DNA from: Thermotogae bacterium
Lineage (GTDB): Bacteria > Hydrothermota > Hydrothermia > LBFQ01
DNA length: 38,038 nucleotides
Assembly (NCBI GenBank): GCA_013154295.1
Contig: JAADCS010000041.1
Coordinates: forward strand, 1 to 38,038
Direction of reading: 5' to 3'
Below are positions 7,887 through 16,745 of the stretch, piece by piece. The notes beneath the pieces were generated by a model that saw only the letters and a list, made by a program, of their open reading frames with translations, was not told where the DNA came from and did no database searches. Within the stretch, counting starts at the first letter, position 1; each line of letters opens with the position of its first letter. The position numbers and the translations under genes are program-made.

Positions 7887-9418
7887 GCGTGATAGTCGCT
7901 ATTTTAGGCATCCTTTTGGGAATAACAGCCTTTGTTGTAGGCATACTTCTCGGCAAAAAACGCTATGCGGAACATCTAAAGAGGGCTAAAGAAGAGGGTG
8001 AAGAGATAAAGAGGAAAAAACTGGAGGAGGCATCCAGAGAGGCCTCCGAGATAGTTGGTAAGGGCCGGCGTCAGGTAGAGGAGGAGCAGAGAAAACTCCA
8101 AAGTGAGATCTCCCGCAAACGGTATGAGCTTAACCGTCAACGCAACCAGCTTCGAGAGGAGGAGGAGCGACTGCGACGCAAGGAGGAAAATCTGCGCCGT
8201 TTAGAGAGGGATCTGAGACAGAAGGAGAGCGAGTTAGCCCGTCGTGAGGAACGTATCAAACGTTCAGAGGACGAGCTATTGGCCAAATTAGAGAAGATCG
8301 CCCAGATGACTGTAGATGAGGCCAAACAGGAACTTTTGAAGAAGGTGGAGCAGATGGCCCGATTGGAAGCGGCACAGCTCTCCATGAGAATAAAGGATGA
8401 GGCACGCCAGCGGGCTGAGGAGGAAGCCAGGGAGATAATAGCGACAGCTATTCAAAGATGCGCGGCCTCCCGTACGGCTGAAGTTACCACCACTATAGTG
8501 GAACTCCCCTCGGAGGAGATAAAGGGAAGGATAATAGGAAGGGAGGGACGCAACATCAGAGCCTTTGAGGCTATAACCGGTGTAGAGCTGATAGTAGATG
8601 ATACACCAGAGATAGTCGTTATATCATCCTTTGATGCGCTGCGCAGGGAAAAGGCCAAAGTGATACTTGAAAGGTTAATAGAGGACGGCCGCATACATCC
8701 AGCCCGCATAGAGGAGATAGCCGCTAAGGTGGAGGAAGAGTTTGAGGAACATGTACGATACATAGGTGAGGAGACGTTGGTTGAACTACAGATACCCTAT
8801 ATGCATCCAGAGCTGATCAAACTGGTCGGGAAGATGAAATTTAGAACATCTTACGGTCAGAACCTTCTGGCTCACTCCGTGGAAACGGCCAAGCTGGCGG
8901 GTATAATGGCAGCGGAGTTAGGTTTGAACGTGGAGGATGCCCGTCGGGCTGGTCTCCTGCATGATATAGGTAAAGTAGTGGAAGACGAGGAGGGACCCCA
9001 CGCGCTGGTGGGAGCAACTGTAGCCAAACGCTACGGTGAAAAGGAGGCCGTCGTAAACGCCATAGCCTCTCACCATGGGGATGTGGAGCCCGCTACGCTC
9101 ATAGCTCCCCTTGTTGCCGCAGCGGATGCTATATCCGGGGCCAGACCGGGGGCCAGACGGGAGAGCATTGAGCAGTACATAAAACGTCTCCATGATCTTG
9201 AACAGATAGCTCACAGATTCCCGGGTGTTCAAAAGGTGTACGCCTTGTATGCTGGACGTGAGGTGAGGGTCATAGTGGATGCCGAAAAGATCTCCGACCT
9301 TGAGGCGAGGGCTCTCTCGGAGGAGATAGCCCGTACCATAGAAAACGAGCTGCAGTATCCGGGGCAGATAAAGGTTATAGTGATCCGTGAGACACGGGCC
9401 ATAAGTGTAGCACGATGA
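7883..9418 (+). CDS. rny: Ribonuclease Y
   Basis: N-terminal TM, long coiled coil, KH domain (LPSEEIKGRIIGREGRNIRAFEAITGVELIVDDTPE), HD domain (LLAHSVETAKLAGIMAAELG...AGLLHDIGK); SD AAGGAGG before ATG 7883. Confidence 0.95.
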   Translation: MSVIVAILGILLGITAFVVGILLGKKRYAEHLKRAKEEGEEIKRKKLEEASREASEIVGKGRRQVEEEQRKLQSEISRKRYELNRQRNQLREEEERLRRKEENLRRLERDLRQKESELARREERIKRSEDELLAKLEKIAQMTVDEAKQELLKKVEQMARLEAAQLSMRIKDEARQRAEEEAREIIATAIQRCAASRTAEVTTTIVELPSEEIKGRIIGREGRNIRAFEAITGVELIVDDTPEIVVISSFDALRREKAKVILERLIEDGRIHPARIEEIAAKVEEEFEEHVRYIGEETLVELQIPYMHPELIKLVGKMKFRTSYGQNLLAHSVETAKLAGIMAAELGLNVEDARRAGLLHDIGKVVEDEEGPHALVGATVAKRYGEKEAVVNAIASHHGDVEPATLIAPLVAAADAISGARPGARRESIEQYIKRLHDLEQIAHRFPGVQKVYALYAGREVRVIVDAEKISDLEARALSEEIARTIENELQYPGQIKVIVIRETRAISVAR

Positions 9419-11430
9419 AAGGTGTTTTCTATAGGATAGCCAAAAGAGAGGTCGTTGTGGAAGAGGTTCCCCCTCCCTCGCCACGGAGTGGAAGGGTTCT
9501 CATAAAAGTTCTGTATTCTGCTATAAGCACTGGCACTGAAGGCCACACCGTTGCCCTGGTCAAAAATCCTCTAAAGATCGTCCAGGAGAGAGGGAGGGAG
9601 ATTTTGAAACTCCTATCCCTAAGCAAAGATTACGGTTTTAACTTCGTTTTGACCAAAGTCAAAAGTAGAGCCTATGCCCTATCTCCTTTGGGGTACAGTG
9701 TCTTCGGTGTAGTCCTTGAAGATTCCGGACCGTTTCGTAAGGGAGAGGCCGTAGTGGCTATAGGAGGTGAGTATGCCTATCATATGGAAGTGGTGAGCGT
9801 TCCCCACAACCTGGCGGTTAAGGTTAGCCGAGAGGACAAAGGACGTGAATTGGCATTCGGGGCTATAGCTTCTATAGGACTACACGCTATACGTCAATCC
9901 GGTGTGCAGCCCGGCGAGAGGGCTTTGGTGATAGGGTTGGGGGTAGTGGGACAGATAGTTTTAAGGCTCCTTAGAGTTTGGGATGTGGAGGCTGTGGGTA
10001 TGGATATAGATCCTTTCAGGCGGGATGTGGCTGCTAAAGAGGGTTTCCCCACCCCCACTGTGGTGGAAGAAAACGCCTACGATGTGGTGTTCGTCGCAGC
10101 CCCCGATTCCACTGGGAAGGTGATAAATCTGGCTGGAAAGGCTGCCCGTGATAGGGGGAAGGTGGTGGCCTTGGCTTCAGCCAACTATGGTTTTCAATGG
10201 AAAGATTTTTACTACAAAGAGCTATCCATATTGATCAGCCGTTCCTACGGCCCTGGAAGGTATGACCCCCTTTACGAGGAGTTGGGTCACGAATATCCCA
10301 TAGGATACGTACGATGGAGTGAGGGTCGGAACCTGCGATATGTGGTACGACTCATAGAAGAGGATAAGTTGAACCTGCGCAACGTTATAACCCATGAGTT
10401 TCCTGTAGAGGAGGCTCCGAAAGCCTATGCTCTTGTAACCGAGCGGAAAGAACCCTTCGTGGGTGTGGTTTTGAAATATGGTGGTCAACCGGACCTTAAG
10501 AGGGTGTATGTGTCTAAAATTCCTCGTAAGACCAAAGGAACTTTAGGTGTAGCCTTCATAGGAGCCGGATCTTACGCCCAAGGTTTCATACTTCCTATTC
10601 TCAAAAGGCGGAAGGATATACAGTTCGTAGCCGTGGCAACCTCGCAAGGGCATACTGCTAAATCCGTAGCCTCACTCTGGAACTTTCCCATCTACACCAC
10701 GGACTATCGTGAAATTTTGAAAATGGAAGAGGTGGATTTAGTCTTCGTTATGACAAGGCACAGTTCCCACGCCTCCATAGTGACGGAAGCTCTCGAACAT
10801 GGAAAAGCCGTCTACTGCGAAAAACCTCTGGCTATAAACGTTAAGGATTTAGATGTTTTAAAAGACATTCTTAACGAGAAAGGCGGTTTCCTCATGGTGG
10901 GGTTTAACAGAAGATTTTCCTCTCATACGGTAACTCTACGCTCCGCCTTGAAGAGACCCTTCCAGATGCTCTATCGGATAGACGCCGGATCATTACCTAA
11001 AAACCATTGGATATACCGTGAGGGAGGAAGGCTATTGGGGGAGGGAATACACTTCGTGGATTACGCTATATATCTTGGTGGTTTGCCTACTTCTTGGGAT
11101 GTACAAACATCCGGAGATGGAGGCGTGATCAATCTCGCGTGGGCCGACGGTTCGGTGGCAACCATCCTTTACTCCACCTTCGGCTCAAAACCCGAAGGGA
11201 AGGAGAGGATTGAAGTAATGTCCGGTGGTACGACCATAATAATATCGGACTTTAGGCACACCATGGTGGATAAAAGGAGTTTCAAAACTAAAACCGCAGA
11301 CAAGGGACAGAAGGCCATGATAGATGCCCTCTTAGGCGGTCTTAGGGAGGGAAAGCCACCTATAGATTACAACGAGATCTTCCGAGGACACGAAATCCTC
11401 TTGGAGAGCGACCAAGCACCCTTAAAATGA
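9415..11430 (+). CDS. Bi-domain oxidoreductase: zinc-type alcohol dehydrogenase-like domain fused to Gfo/Idh/MocA domain
   Basis: MDR part ([15 protein letters not shown]...[15 protein letters not shown]) then Gfo/Idh part ([20 protein letters not shown]...[13 protein letters not shown]...GFNRRFS). Confidence 0.85.
   Translation: MKGVFYRIAKREVVVEEVPPPSPRSGRVLIKVLYSAISTGTEGHTVALVKNPLKIVQERGREILKLLSLSKDYGFNFVLTKVKSRAYALSPLGYSVFGVVLEDSGPFRKGEAVVAIGGEYAYHMEVVSVPHNLAVKVSREDKGRELAFGAIASIGLHAIRQSGVQPGERALVIGLGVVGQIVLRLLRVWDVEAVGMDIDPFRRDVAAKEGFPTPTVVEENAYDVVFVAAPDSTGKVINLAGKAARDRGKVVALASANYGFQWKDFYYKELSILISRSYGPGRYDPLYEELGHEYPIGYVRWSEGRNLRYVVRLIEEDKLNLRNVITHEFPVEEAPKAYALVTERKEPFVGVVLKYGGQPDLKRVYVSKIPRKTKGTLGVAFIGAGSYAQGFILPILKRRKDIQFVAVATSQGHTAKSVASLWNFPIYTTDYREILKMEEVDLVFVMTRHSSHASIVTEALEHGKAVYCEKPLAINVKDLDVLKDILNEKGGFLMVGFNRRFSSHTVTLRSALKRPFQMLYRIDAGSLPKNHWIYREGGRLLGEGIHFVDYAIYLGGLPTSWDVQTSGDGGVINLAWADGSVATILYSTFGSKPEGKERIEVMSGGTTIIISDFRHTMVDKRSFKTKTADKGQKAMIDALLGGLREGKPPIDYNEIFRGHEILLESDQAPLK
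11423..11428 (+). promoter_or_regulatory. -10-like box TAAAAT, 9 nt before icd ATG, abutting upstream stop
   Basis: CTTAAAAT-GAAAACTTT-ATG. Confidence 0.3.
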
Positions 11431-11437
11431 AAACTTT

Positions 11438-12631
11438 ATGAAAGGCGAACGAATACGTTTAGAGAACGGTACCCTAATCATACCCGACAATCCCATAATA
11501 CCCTTCATAGAGGGAGACGGGACGGGGCCGGAGATAATGGCGGCTGTACGTAAAGTAGTTGATGCGGCCGTTAAGAAGGCCTACGGTGGAAGACGTTCCA
11601 TAGTGTGGAAAGAACTTTTAGCTGGAGAAAAAGCCATAGAACGATTGGGGGAGCCTCTACCCAAGGAAACGGTAGATGCTATAAGGGAACATCACATAGC
11701 CATCAAGGGGCCTCTAACCACCCCTGTAGGTGGAGGATACAGGAGCCTCAACGTAGCCTTGCGACAGATGCTTGACCTATACGCCAACGTGAGGCCTGCC
11801 AAGTACTACCCCGGAGTTCCCAGTCCCCTTCGATACCCGGAGAAGGTCAACATGGTGGTCTTCCGGGAGAATACCGAAGATGTATACGCGGGCATCGAAT
11901 GGCAGGCCGGCTCACCGGAATGTGAGAAAGTCAGACGCTTTCTAAACGACGAGATGGGAACATCCATACCCAAAGATGCCGGCATAGGTGTTAAACCCAT
12001 CTCTAAATTCCGTAGTCAGAGGTTGGTACGTAAAGCCATAGAGTACGCTCTTAATAACGGTTACGATGTCCTTACCCTAATGCACAAAGGTAACATAATG
12101 AAGTTTACCGAGGGGGCTTTTAGAGACTGGGGATACGAACTTATAAGGAACGAGTACGCTGATCGCGTCGTCTTTGAAGGCGAAGGCGAACCCCAACCGG
12201 GTAAGGTTCTGGTGAATGATCGTATAGCGGACAACATGTTCCAGCAGATATTGACTCGCCCCGGTGAGTACGGCGTGATAGCCACCACGAACCTTAACGG
12301 TGATTACATCTCTGACGCTCTGGCCGCTCTGGTAGGAGGTTTAGGGATGGCTCCCGGCGCCAACATCGGTGACAACCATGCTCTCTTCGAACCCGTCCAC
12401 GGCTCCGCTCCCAAGTACGCTGGAAAAAACGTTATAAATCCCACAGCCGGTATTCTGGCTGCCAAGCTTATGCTGGAATACATGGGTTGGAAGGAGGCGG
12501 CCGATCTGATAGACAAAGCCGTAGCCAAAACCATCGGTGAAAGGAAGGTCACCTACGATCTGGCCCGCCATATGGGGGTTGAACCCCTATCCACGACGGA
12601 TTACACCGAGGCGCTAATCTCCAACCTGTAG
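11438..12631 (+). CDS. icd: Isocitrate dehydrogenase (NADP+-type)
   Basis: [99 protein letters not shown]. Confidence 0.93.
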   Translation: MKGERIRLENGTLIIPDNPIIPFIEGDGTGPEIMAAVRKVVDAAVKKAYGGRRSIVWKELLAGEKAIERLGEPLPKETVDAIREHHIAIKGPLTTPVGGGYRSLNVALRQMLDLYANVRPAKYYPGVPSPLRYPEKVNMVVFRENTEDVYAGIEWQAGSPECEKVRRFLNDEMGTSIPKDAGIGVKPISKFRSQRLVRKAIEYALNNGYDVLTLMHKGNIMKFTEGAFRDWGYELIRNEYADRVVFEGEGEPQPGKVLVNDRIADNMFQQILTRPGEYGVIATTNLNGDYISDALAALVGGLGMAPGANIGDNHALFEPVHGSAPKYAGKNVINPTAGILAAKLMLEYMGWKEAADLIDKAVAKTIGERKVTYDLARHMGVEPLSTTDYTEALISNL

Positions 12632-13056
12632 TGTTCCGTAAGATACTCGCCTACTTTGACGGTTCCCCGGCAGGCCGGAGGGCCGTTAAGGTTGCTATAT
12701 ACCTCGCGGGCATAACTGGAACACCTCTTTTGATAATCTCCTCGCTGAATCCCGTTGATGAGTTAGACACGGGTTTTCTGGAATACGAGGAGGATTTGGA
12801 AACGGGGCTTCGTTATCTGATGGAGGATGCCAAAGAATCGGGTATAGAAGTTGAAAGTCGTATACTGTTCGGTTCTCCAGAGGATGCCCTGGTAAAGACG
12901 ATAGATGCCGAGAATCCGGACCTGGTGGTACTGCCCATAATTTACCCCAGCGTCCGGTCTTTCTTTGGAAGGGCCGAACCTCTACATTCTAAACTAACCA
13001 ATATCTATCCCGATCGGGGTATATCTTTCCTGGTTACGACGCTTGAGGAACACTAA
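12631..13056 (+). CDS. Universal stress protein family
   Basis: FRKILAYFDGSPAGRRAVKVAIYLA...; start G shared with the icd stop codon. Confidence 0.7.
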   Translation: MFRKILAYFDGSPAGRRAVKVAIYLAGITGTPLLIISSLNPVDELDTGFLEYEEDLETGLRYLMEDAKESGIEVESRILFGSPEDALVKTIDAENPDLVVLPIIYPSVRSFFGRAEPLHSKLTNIYPDRGISFLVTTLEEH

Positions 13057-13086
13057 GGGGGGGTCAAAGAGACCCCCCTTTCTCTC
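13055..13086. terminator. Intrinsic (probably bidirectional) terminator between convergent usp and glnA
   Basis: AAGGGGGGGTC-AAAGA-GACCCCCCTTTCTCTC: GC-rich hairpin followed by a pyrimidine/T tract. Confidence 0.75.
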
Positions 13087-13087
13087 T

Positions 13088-14404
13088 TCACAGCATTCCA
13101 AAATAAGTTTTTATCTCGTGATCCGTTACGGCTGTTCTAAACTTGTCCCATTCTACCAGTTTGTTCTCCACCAACTTGCTAAACATAGGTTCGCCGATGG
13201 CTCTCTTGAGGAGATCGCTCCTTTGCGCCAGTTCTATGGCCTCCTTGAGAGAGGAGGGAAGGGAACCTATTTTAAGTCGTCTCCTCTTGCCGGCACTCAT
13301 GTGGTAGATATCCTGTTCGACCGGAGGTGGAAGGGGTGTTCTTTCCGCTACCCCTCTAAAACCCGCCTCCAGGATGGAGGCAAAAGCCAGGTAAGGGTTG
13401 GTTCCGGGATCTGGGGAACGCAGCTCTATACGAGAGGAGGAAGGTTTCTTAAAGGCTGGAACCCTAACCAGAGCAGAGCGGTTGGACCTTCCCCAGGATA
13501 TGTATACTGGTGCCTCATAACCGACTACTAACCTTTTGTAGGAATTGACCCACTGGTTCAGGACCAAGGTTATGTAACGGATGTTTTTAAGGATACCGGC
13601 TAAAAAGTGCTGGGCGAACCTTGAAAGTTGATATTCATGATCACCATTGTAGAACAGATTTTCACCGTCCTTCCAGATGGACATATGGAGGTGCAAACCG
13701 TTACCGTTTACGCCGAAGATTGGTTTAGGCATGAAGGAGGCGTAGAGGCCATGTTTGCGTCCGATCTCTTTGATGATCATCTTAGAAATTTGCAGTACAT
13801 CTGCAGCACGGAGGGCATCGGCGTAGCGAAAATCAACCTCATGTTGGCTTGGAGCTACCTCGTGATGGGAGGCTTCCACCTCTATACCCATCTCCCGGAG
13901 TATCTTCACCGTCTCTTCCCTCGCTAAGGTAGGTCTATACGAGGGTAGAAGATCGAAGTAACCGGCCTCGTCCAAGAGTTCCGGAGCCTCGGAGCTGGCA
14001 AAGTAGAAATACTCCAGCTCTGGACCTACGAAGTAAGAATAACCCTCATTGCCTAACTCTATCAAGCGACTTTTGAGGATACCTCGCGGATCCCTAACGA
14101 AAGGTTGGCCGTTGGGTGAGAGAATATCACATACCACGTAGGCTGTCCTTAGGCCGCTAACACTTTCGGGAGCTATGAAGATAGAGTTCGGATCTGGTTT
14201 GGCTATGAGATCCGACTCCTCTATCCGTACGAAGCCTTCAACTGAGGAGCCATCAAAAACGATTCCCTCGTGGAAAGCTCTTTCTATCTCGGCCACGCTA
14301 AGATTGAACCCCTTGAGGCGACCGAGAATATCCGTAAATACCAAGGTGACTATATCCACCTTTTCTCCTCTTATGAGGGATATGGCCTCTTCCAAGCTTC
14401 TCAT
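13088..14404 (-). CDS. glnA: Glutamine synthetase type I
   Basis: FDGSSVEGF; HHEVAPSQHEVDFRYADALRAADV; NGNGLHLHMSIW; RSDPGTNPYLAFA-like (RSPDPGTNPYLAFA); SD GGGGAGG before ATG. Confidence 0.93.
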   Translation of the reverse strand: MRSLEEAISLIRGEKVDIVTLVFTDILGRLKGFNLSVAEIERAFHEGIVFDGSSVEGFVRIEESDLIAKPDPNSIFIAPESVSGLRTAYVVCDILSPNGQPFVRDPRGILKSRLIELGNEGYSYFVGPELEYFYFASSEAPELLDEAGYFDLLPSYRPTLAREETVKILREMGIEVEASHHEVAPSQHEVDFRYADALRAADVLQISKMIIKEIGRKHGLYASFMPKPIFGVNGNGLHLHMSIWKDGENLFYNGDHEYQLSRFAQHFLAGILKNIRYITLVLNQWVNSYKRLVVGYEAPVYISWGRSNRSALVRVPAFKKPSSSRIELRSPDPGTNPYLAFASILEAGFRGVAERTPLPPPVEQDIYHMSAGKRRRLKIGSLPSSLKEAIELAQRSDLLKRAIGEPMFSKLVENKLVEWDKFRTAVTDHEIKTYFGML

Positions 14405-14418
14405 GGTTTTCCTCCCCT

Positions 14419-15192
14419 TTAAATCCCAAAGAGACGTTTGGGGTTCTCAACCATAACCTTCTTCAGCATCGGCAGATAGTGACCCCTTACCTCAAGTTCA
14501 TAGAGTGCCTTGGGAAGGATCAAGGGATCGAGGGAATAGGCGTCCAAATTGGAAGTTAGAAGAACCCGATCTATAGGAAAATCCCCTCTTAGGATGTTTT
14601 CCGGTAGGGTCTCAACAAAAGGTTTTTCGGGATATAGGGAAAAGGAAAGCCAATACCCACTATCGCCCAGATCAAGCGCTAGAAGGGGGGTGATGTTCGT
14701 TAAAACTACGAACGAAACATCTAAACCTACCTCGTCTAAGAGTTTTTCCACCCGCTTTAAAGCGTGTTTTTTATTTTCCTCCGGAAGATCCACAAACACT
14801 GGTTTCCTGAAGCGGCGAGCCAATTCCATCTGGAGCTTCAACGTCTCCAACTGGAGGGGGTCGTTGTAATCGGTAAGGCCACTCTCCCCGATACCCACCA
14901 CAACGTCGTATTTCAAATAGCTCTCTAGATATTCGATGAGAGAGAAAGGATCCCGCAAGCCGGACGTTGGAGATATGCCTATAGCCAGATAGGTTTTTAT
15001 ACCCACACTTTCGACCCTGCTCCTCTCAACCCTTAAAAAGCGTTCTATTCTGTCCTTATAGGAGACTACGTGCGAAAACCTGTAATAAGGTTTAAAGAAG
15101 GAGATGATGGTACGAACGCCTGTTAAAGCCAGCAACCTTAGATCATAGGAGGATAAACCCTCCGTGTGGATATGGGCGTCTATTACGTGCAT
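14419..15192 (-). CDS. TatD-related metal-dependent hydrolase (resembles archaeal-type COG1831)
   Basis: DAHIHTEGLSSYDLRLLALTGV...YLAIGISPTSG...VVGIGESGL...NPKRLFGI. Confidence 0.7.
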   Translation of the reverse strand: MHVIDAHIHTEGLSSYDLRLLALTGVRTIISFFKPYYRFSHVVSYKDRIERFLRVERSRVESVGIKTYLAIGISPTSGLRDPFSLIEYLESYLKYDVVVGIGESGLTDYNDPLQLETLKLQMELARRFRKPVFVDLPEENKKHALKRVEKLLDEVGLDVSFVVLTNITPLLALDLGDSGYWLSFSLYPEKPFVETLPENILRGDFPIDRVLLTSNLDAYSLDPLILPKALYELEVRGHYLPMLKKVMVENPKRLFGI

Positions 15193-15197
15193 AGGCT

Positions 15198-15203
15198 ATT
15201 GTA
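15198..15203 (-). promoter_or_regulatory. -10-like box TACAAT, 5 nt before ATG 15192
   Basis: Minus strand TGTACAAT-AGCCT-ATG. Confidence 0.45.
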
Positions 15204-15392
15204 CAGGCGATTGCTGAAACGCGGAAGGGTGCAGGTAGATGGTATTTATCCGGTTTTAGTGTTTCCCCCTATAAAAGTATTGATAATGCTAGCGGTGCCA
15301 TCTGACTCATGCCATAATCCCTCCGCCGATCACAAAATTGTAGATTTATCCCCCCAACCGGTCGCTTTTAAAAACACCGTGTACATTGTGCG

Positions 15393-15988
15393 CTACCCCA
15401 AGAGTCTAAGGAAAGCGATCAAAATACCCGCCAACGCCACAAACTGACCTACCCAGAAGATAAACATCCACCTTATAAGGTCCGACCGCAGGCTCCACAT
15501 ATCCGATCGTAAGCTCTCCATATCCGACCGCAAGCTCTCAATCTTGGAAAAGGTCTCTGTACGTAGCCTCTCCATATCCGACCGCAAGCTCTCCATATCT
15601 GATCTTAGGTCCCTCATATCCGATCGTAAGCTCTCTATATCCGACCGCAAGCTCTCAATCCTGGAAAAGGTCTCCGTACGTAGCCGCTCCATCTCCGACC
15701 GCAGGCTCTCTATCTCTGTCTTCATCTCCGACCGCAGACCCTCTATCCTCTCCACCATCTCTCCCCTCAACTTACCTATCTCCTTCCACACCTTGCTCAA
15801 CTCCAAGTAGAACTCCTTCCTTAGCTCCCCTAACTCCTCGGCCAGCCTACGAGCGAACCTCTCCTCCAAAACCTCTATGGACCTTGCCACCGTCTCCTCC
15901 TGCAGATGGCGTAGCATCTCCACGAGACTTCGCTCCCGTTTTCCCCTAACTTCTCCCTTAGTGCTTTTGGTACGGTTATTATCGGCAT
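15393..15988 (-). CDS. Membrane-anchored coiled-coil repeat protein (DUF1640-like), apparently frameshifted near codon 21
   Basis: ATG 15988 opens MPIITVPKALREKLGENGSEV; one nucleotide is missing before LVEMLRHLQEETVARSIEVLEERFARRLAEELGELRKE...; C-terminal RWMFIFWVGQFVALAGILIAFLRLLG TM. Track ORF is 15393-15923. Confidence 0.65.
15472..15700 (-). repeat. Internal heptad array with 117-bp higher-order period in coiled-coil gene
   Basis: GCAAGCTCTCAATC(T/C)TGGAAAAGGTCTC(T/C)GTACGTAGCC repeats 117 bp apart; protein (I/M)ESLRSD heptads punctuated by MERLRTETFS(R/K). Confidence 0.8.
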
Positions 15989-15994
15989 GGCTCT

Positions 15995-16000
15995 ATTTTA
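15995..16000 (-). promoter_or_regulatory. -10-like box TAAAAT, 6 nt before ATG 15988
   Basis: Minus strand CCTTAAAAT-AGAGCC-ATG. Confidence 0.5.
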
Positions 16001-16049
16001 AGGGAGATAGATGCTCATAAGTTTGCTGTATCGTTTGCCCAATGGAGTG

Positions 16050-16086
16050 GTTTCACTTGGAGGCTAAATACCCTCACAGTGAAACC
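16050..16086. repeat. 37-nt dispersed palindromic (hairpin) repeat, copy 2
   Basis: GTTTCACTTGGAGGCTAAATACCCTCACAGTGAAACC; imperfect 15-bp arms (16049-16063/16072-16086), 32/37 identical to 574-610. Confidence 0.8.
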
Positions 16087-16275
16087 GAAGAAACGGCGAT
16101 ATGGCGGTCGCCAATTTGCCTTGGCGAATAAGCAACGAAGGCGTTCCTACCCATTTAAAAGGGACCTTTGCGAAGTGAAAAGGTATTACTTGGCTCACAG
16201 TCGTAAGAATAAAAGGAGCAACGATTGGAATAACTCTCGCTGTGCGAAAGAGTACAGTCGACCATGAAAACGGTT

Positions 16276-16281
16276 TAGAAT
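16276..16281 (+). promoter_or_regulatory. -10-like box (TT)TAGAAT, 7 nt before ATG 16289
   Basis: GGTTTAGAAT-TTTCACC-ATG. Confidence 0.5.
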
Positions 16282-16288
16282 TTTCACC

Positions 16289-16732
16289 ATGAAAAAGACC
16301 AAGGAAATACCTGTACATATTCCTTACGACGGCCAGACCTGGCCCGATGGTTATCCGATGCGGTACCGTCCCTATGTCAAAAAGGTGGTACTTTTGGGAG
16401 CGAGGAACGGTCTAAACTTTGAGGTCAGGTACTTTGAGATTCAACCTAAGCATGCCTCCTCATTAGAAAAACACGAACATCAACATGCCGTGATCATCCT
16501 CAAAGGTAAAGGGTGGGTTTTCGTCGGTGATACGGTGTATGAGGTCAAACCTTACGACGTCGTTTGGATACCTTCGTGGACGCCTCATCAACTCATAGCG
16601 CACGAGGATGAACCGTTGGGATTCCTTTGTATAGTCGACACGAAGAGAGATAGACCTATTCCCCTATCCAAAGAAGAGATAGAAAGGATAAAATCCGACC
16701 CCCAGTTGGCCGAGAAGGTAAAACTGCCGTAG
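16289..16732 (+). CDS. Cupin domain protein
   Basis: LEKHEHQHAVIILKGKGWVFVGDTVYEVKPYDVVWIPSWTPHQLIAHEDEPLGFLCIV: cupin motifs 1 and 2. Confidence 0.85.
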   Translation: MKKTKEIPVHIPYDGQTWPDGYPMRYRPYVKKVVLLGARNGLNFEVRYFEIQPKHASSLEKHEHQHAVIILKGKGWVFVGDTVYEVKPYDVVWIPSWTPHQLIAHEDEPLGFLCIVDTKRDRPIPLSKEEIERIKSDPQLAEKVKLP

Positions 16733-16745
16733 AATAGACTTCCCT

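Noticed and set aside
8918-9546. Long minus-strand ORFs across rny (8137-8385, 8452-8763, 8918-9484, 9229-9546)
   Set aside because: Antisense to the clear rny coding frame; Ser/Arg-rich shadow ORFs.
13043-13531. 162-aa + strand ORF
   Set aside because: Antisense to glnA; the glnA reading on the minus strand is unambiguous.
15544-15810. 88-aa + strand ORF with ISDRKLS repeats
   Set aside because: Mirror reading of the coiled-coil heptad repeats on the minus strand.
16064-16318. ORFs 16064-16318 (-) and 16079-16267 (+)
   Set aside because: They begin or end inside the hairpin repeat, have odd composition, and neither resembles a transposase or other family I recognise.
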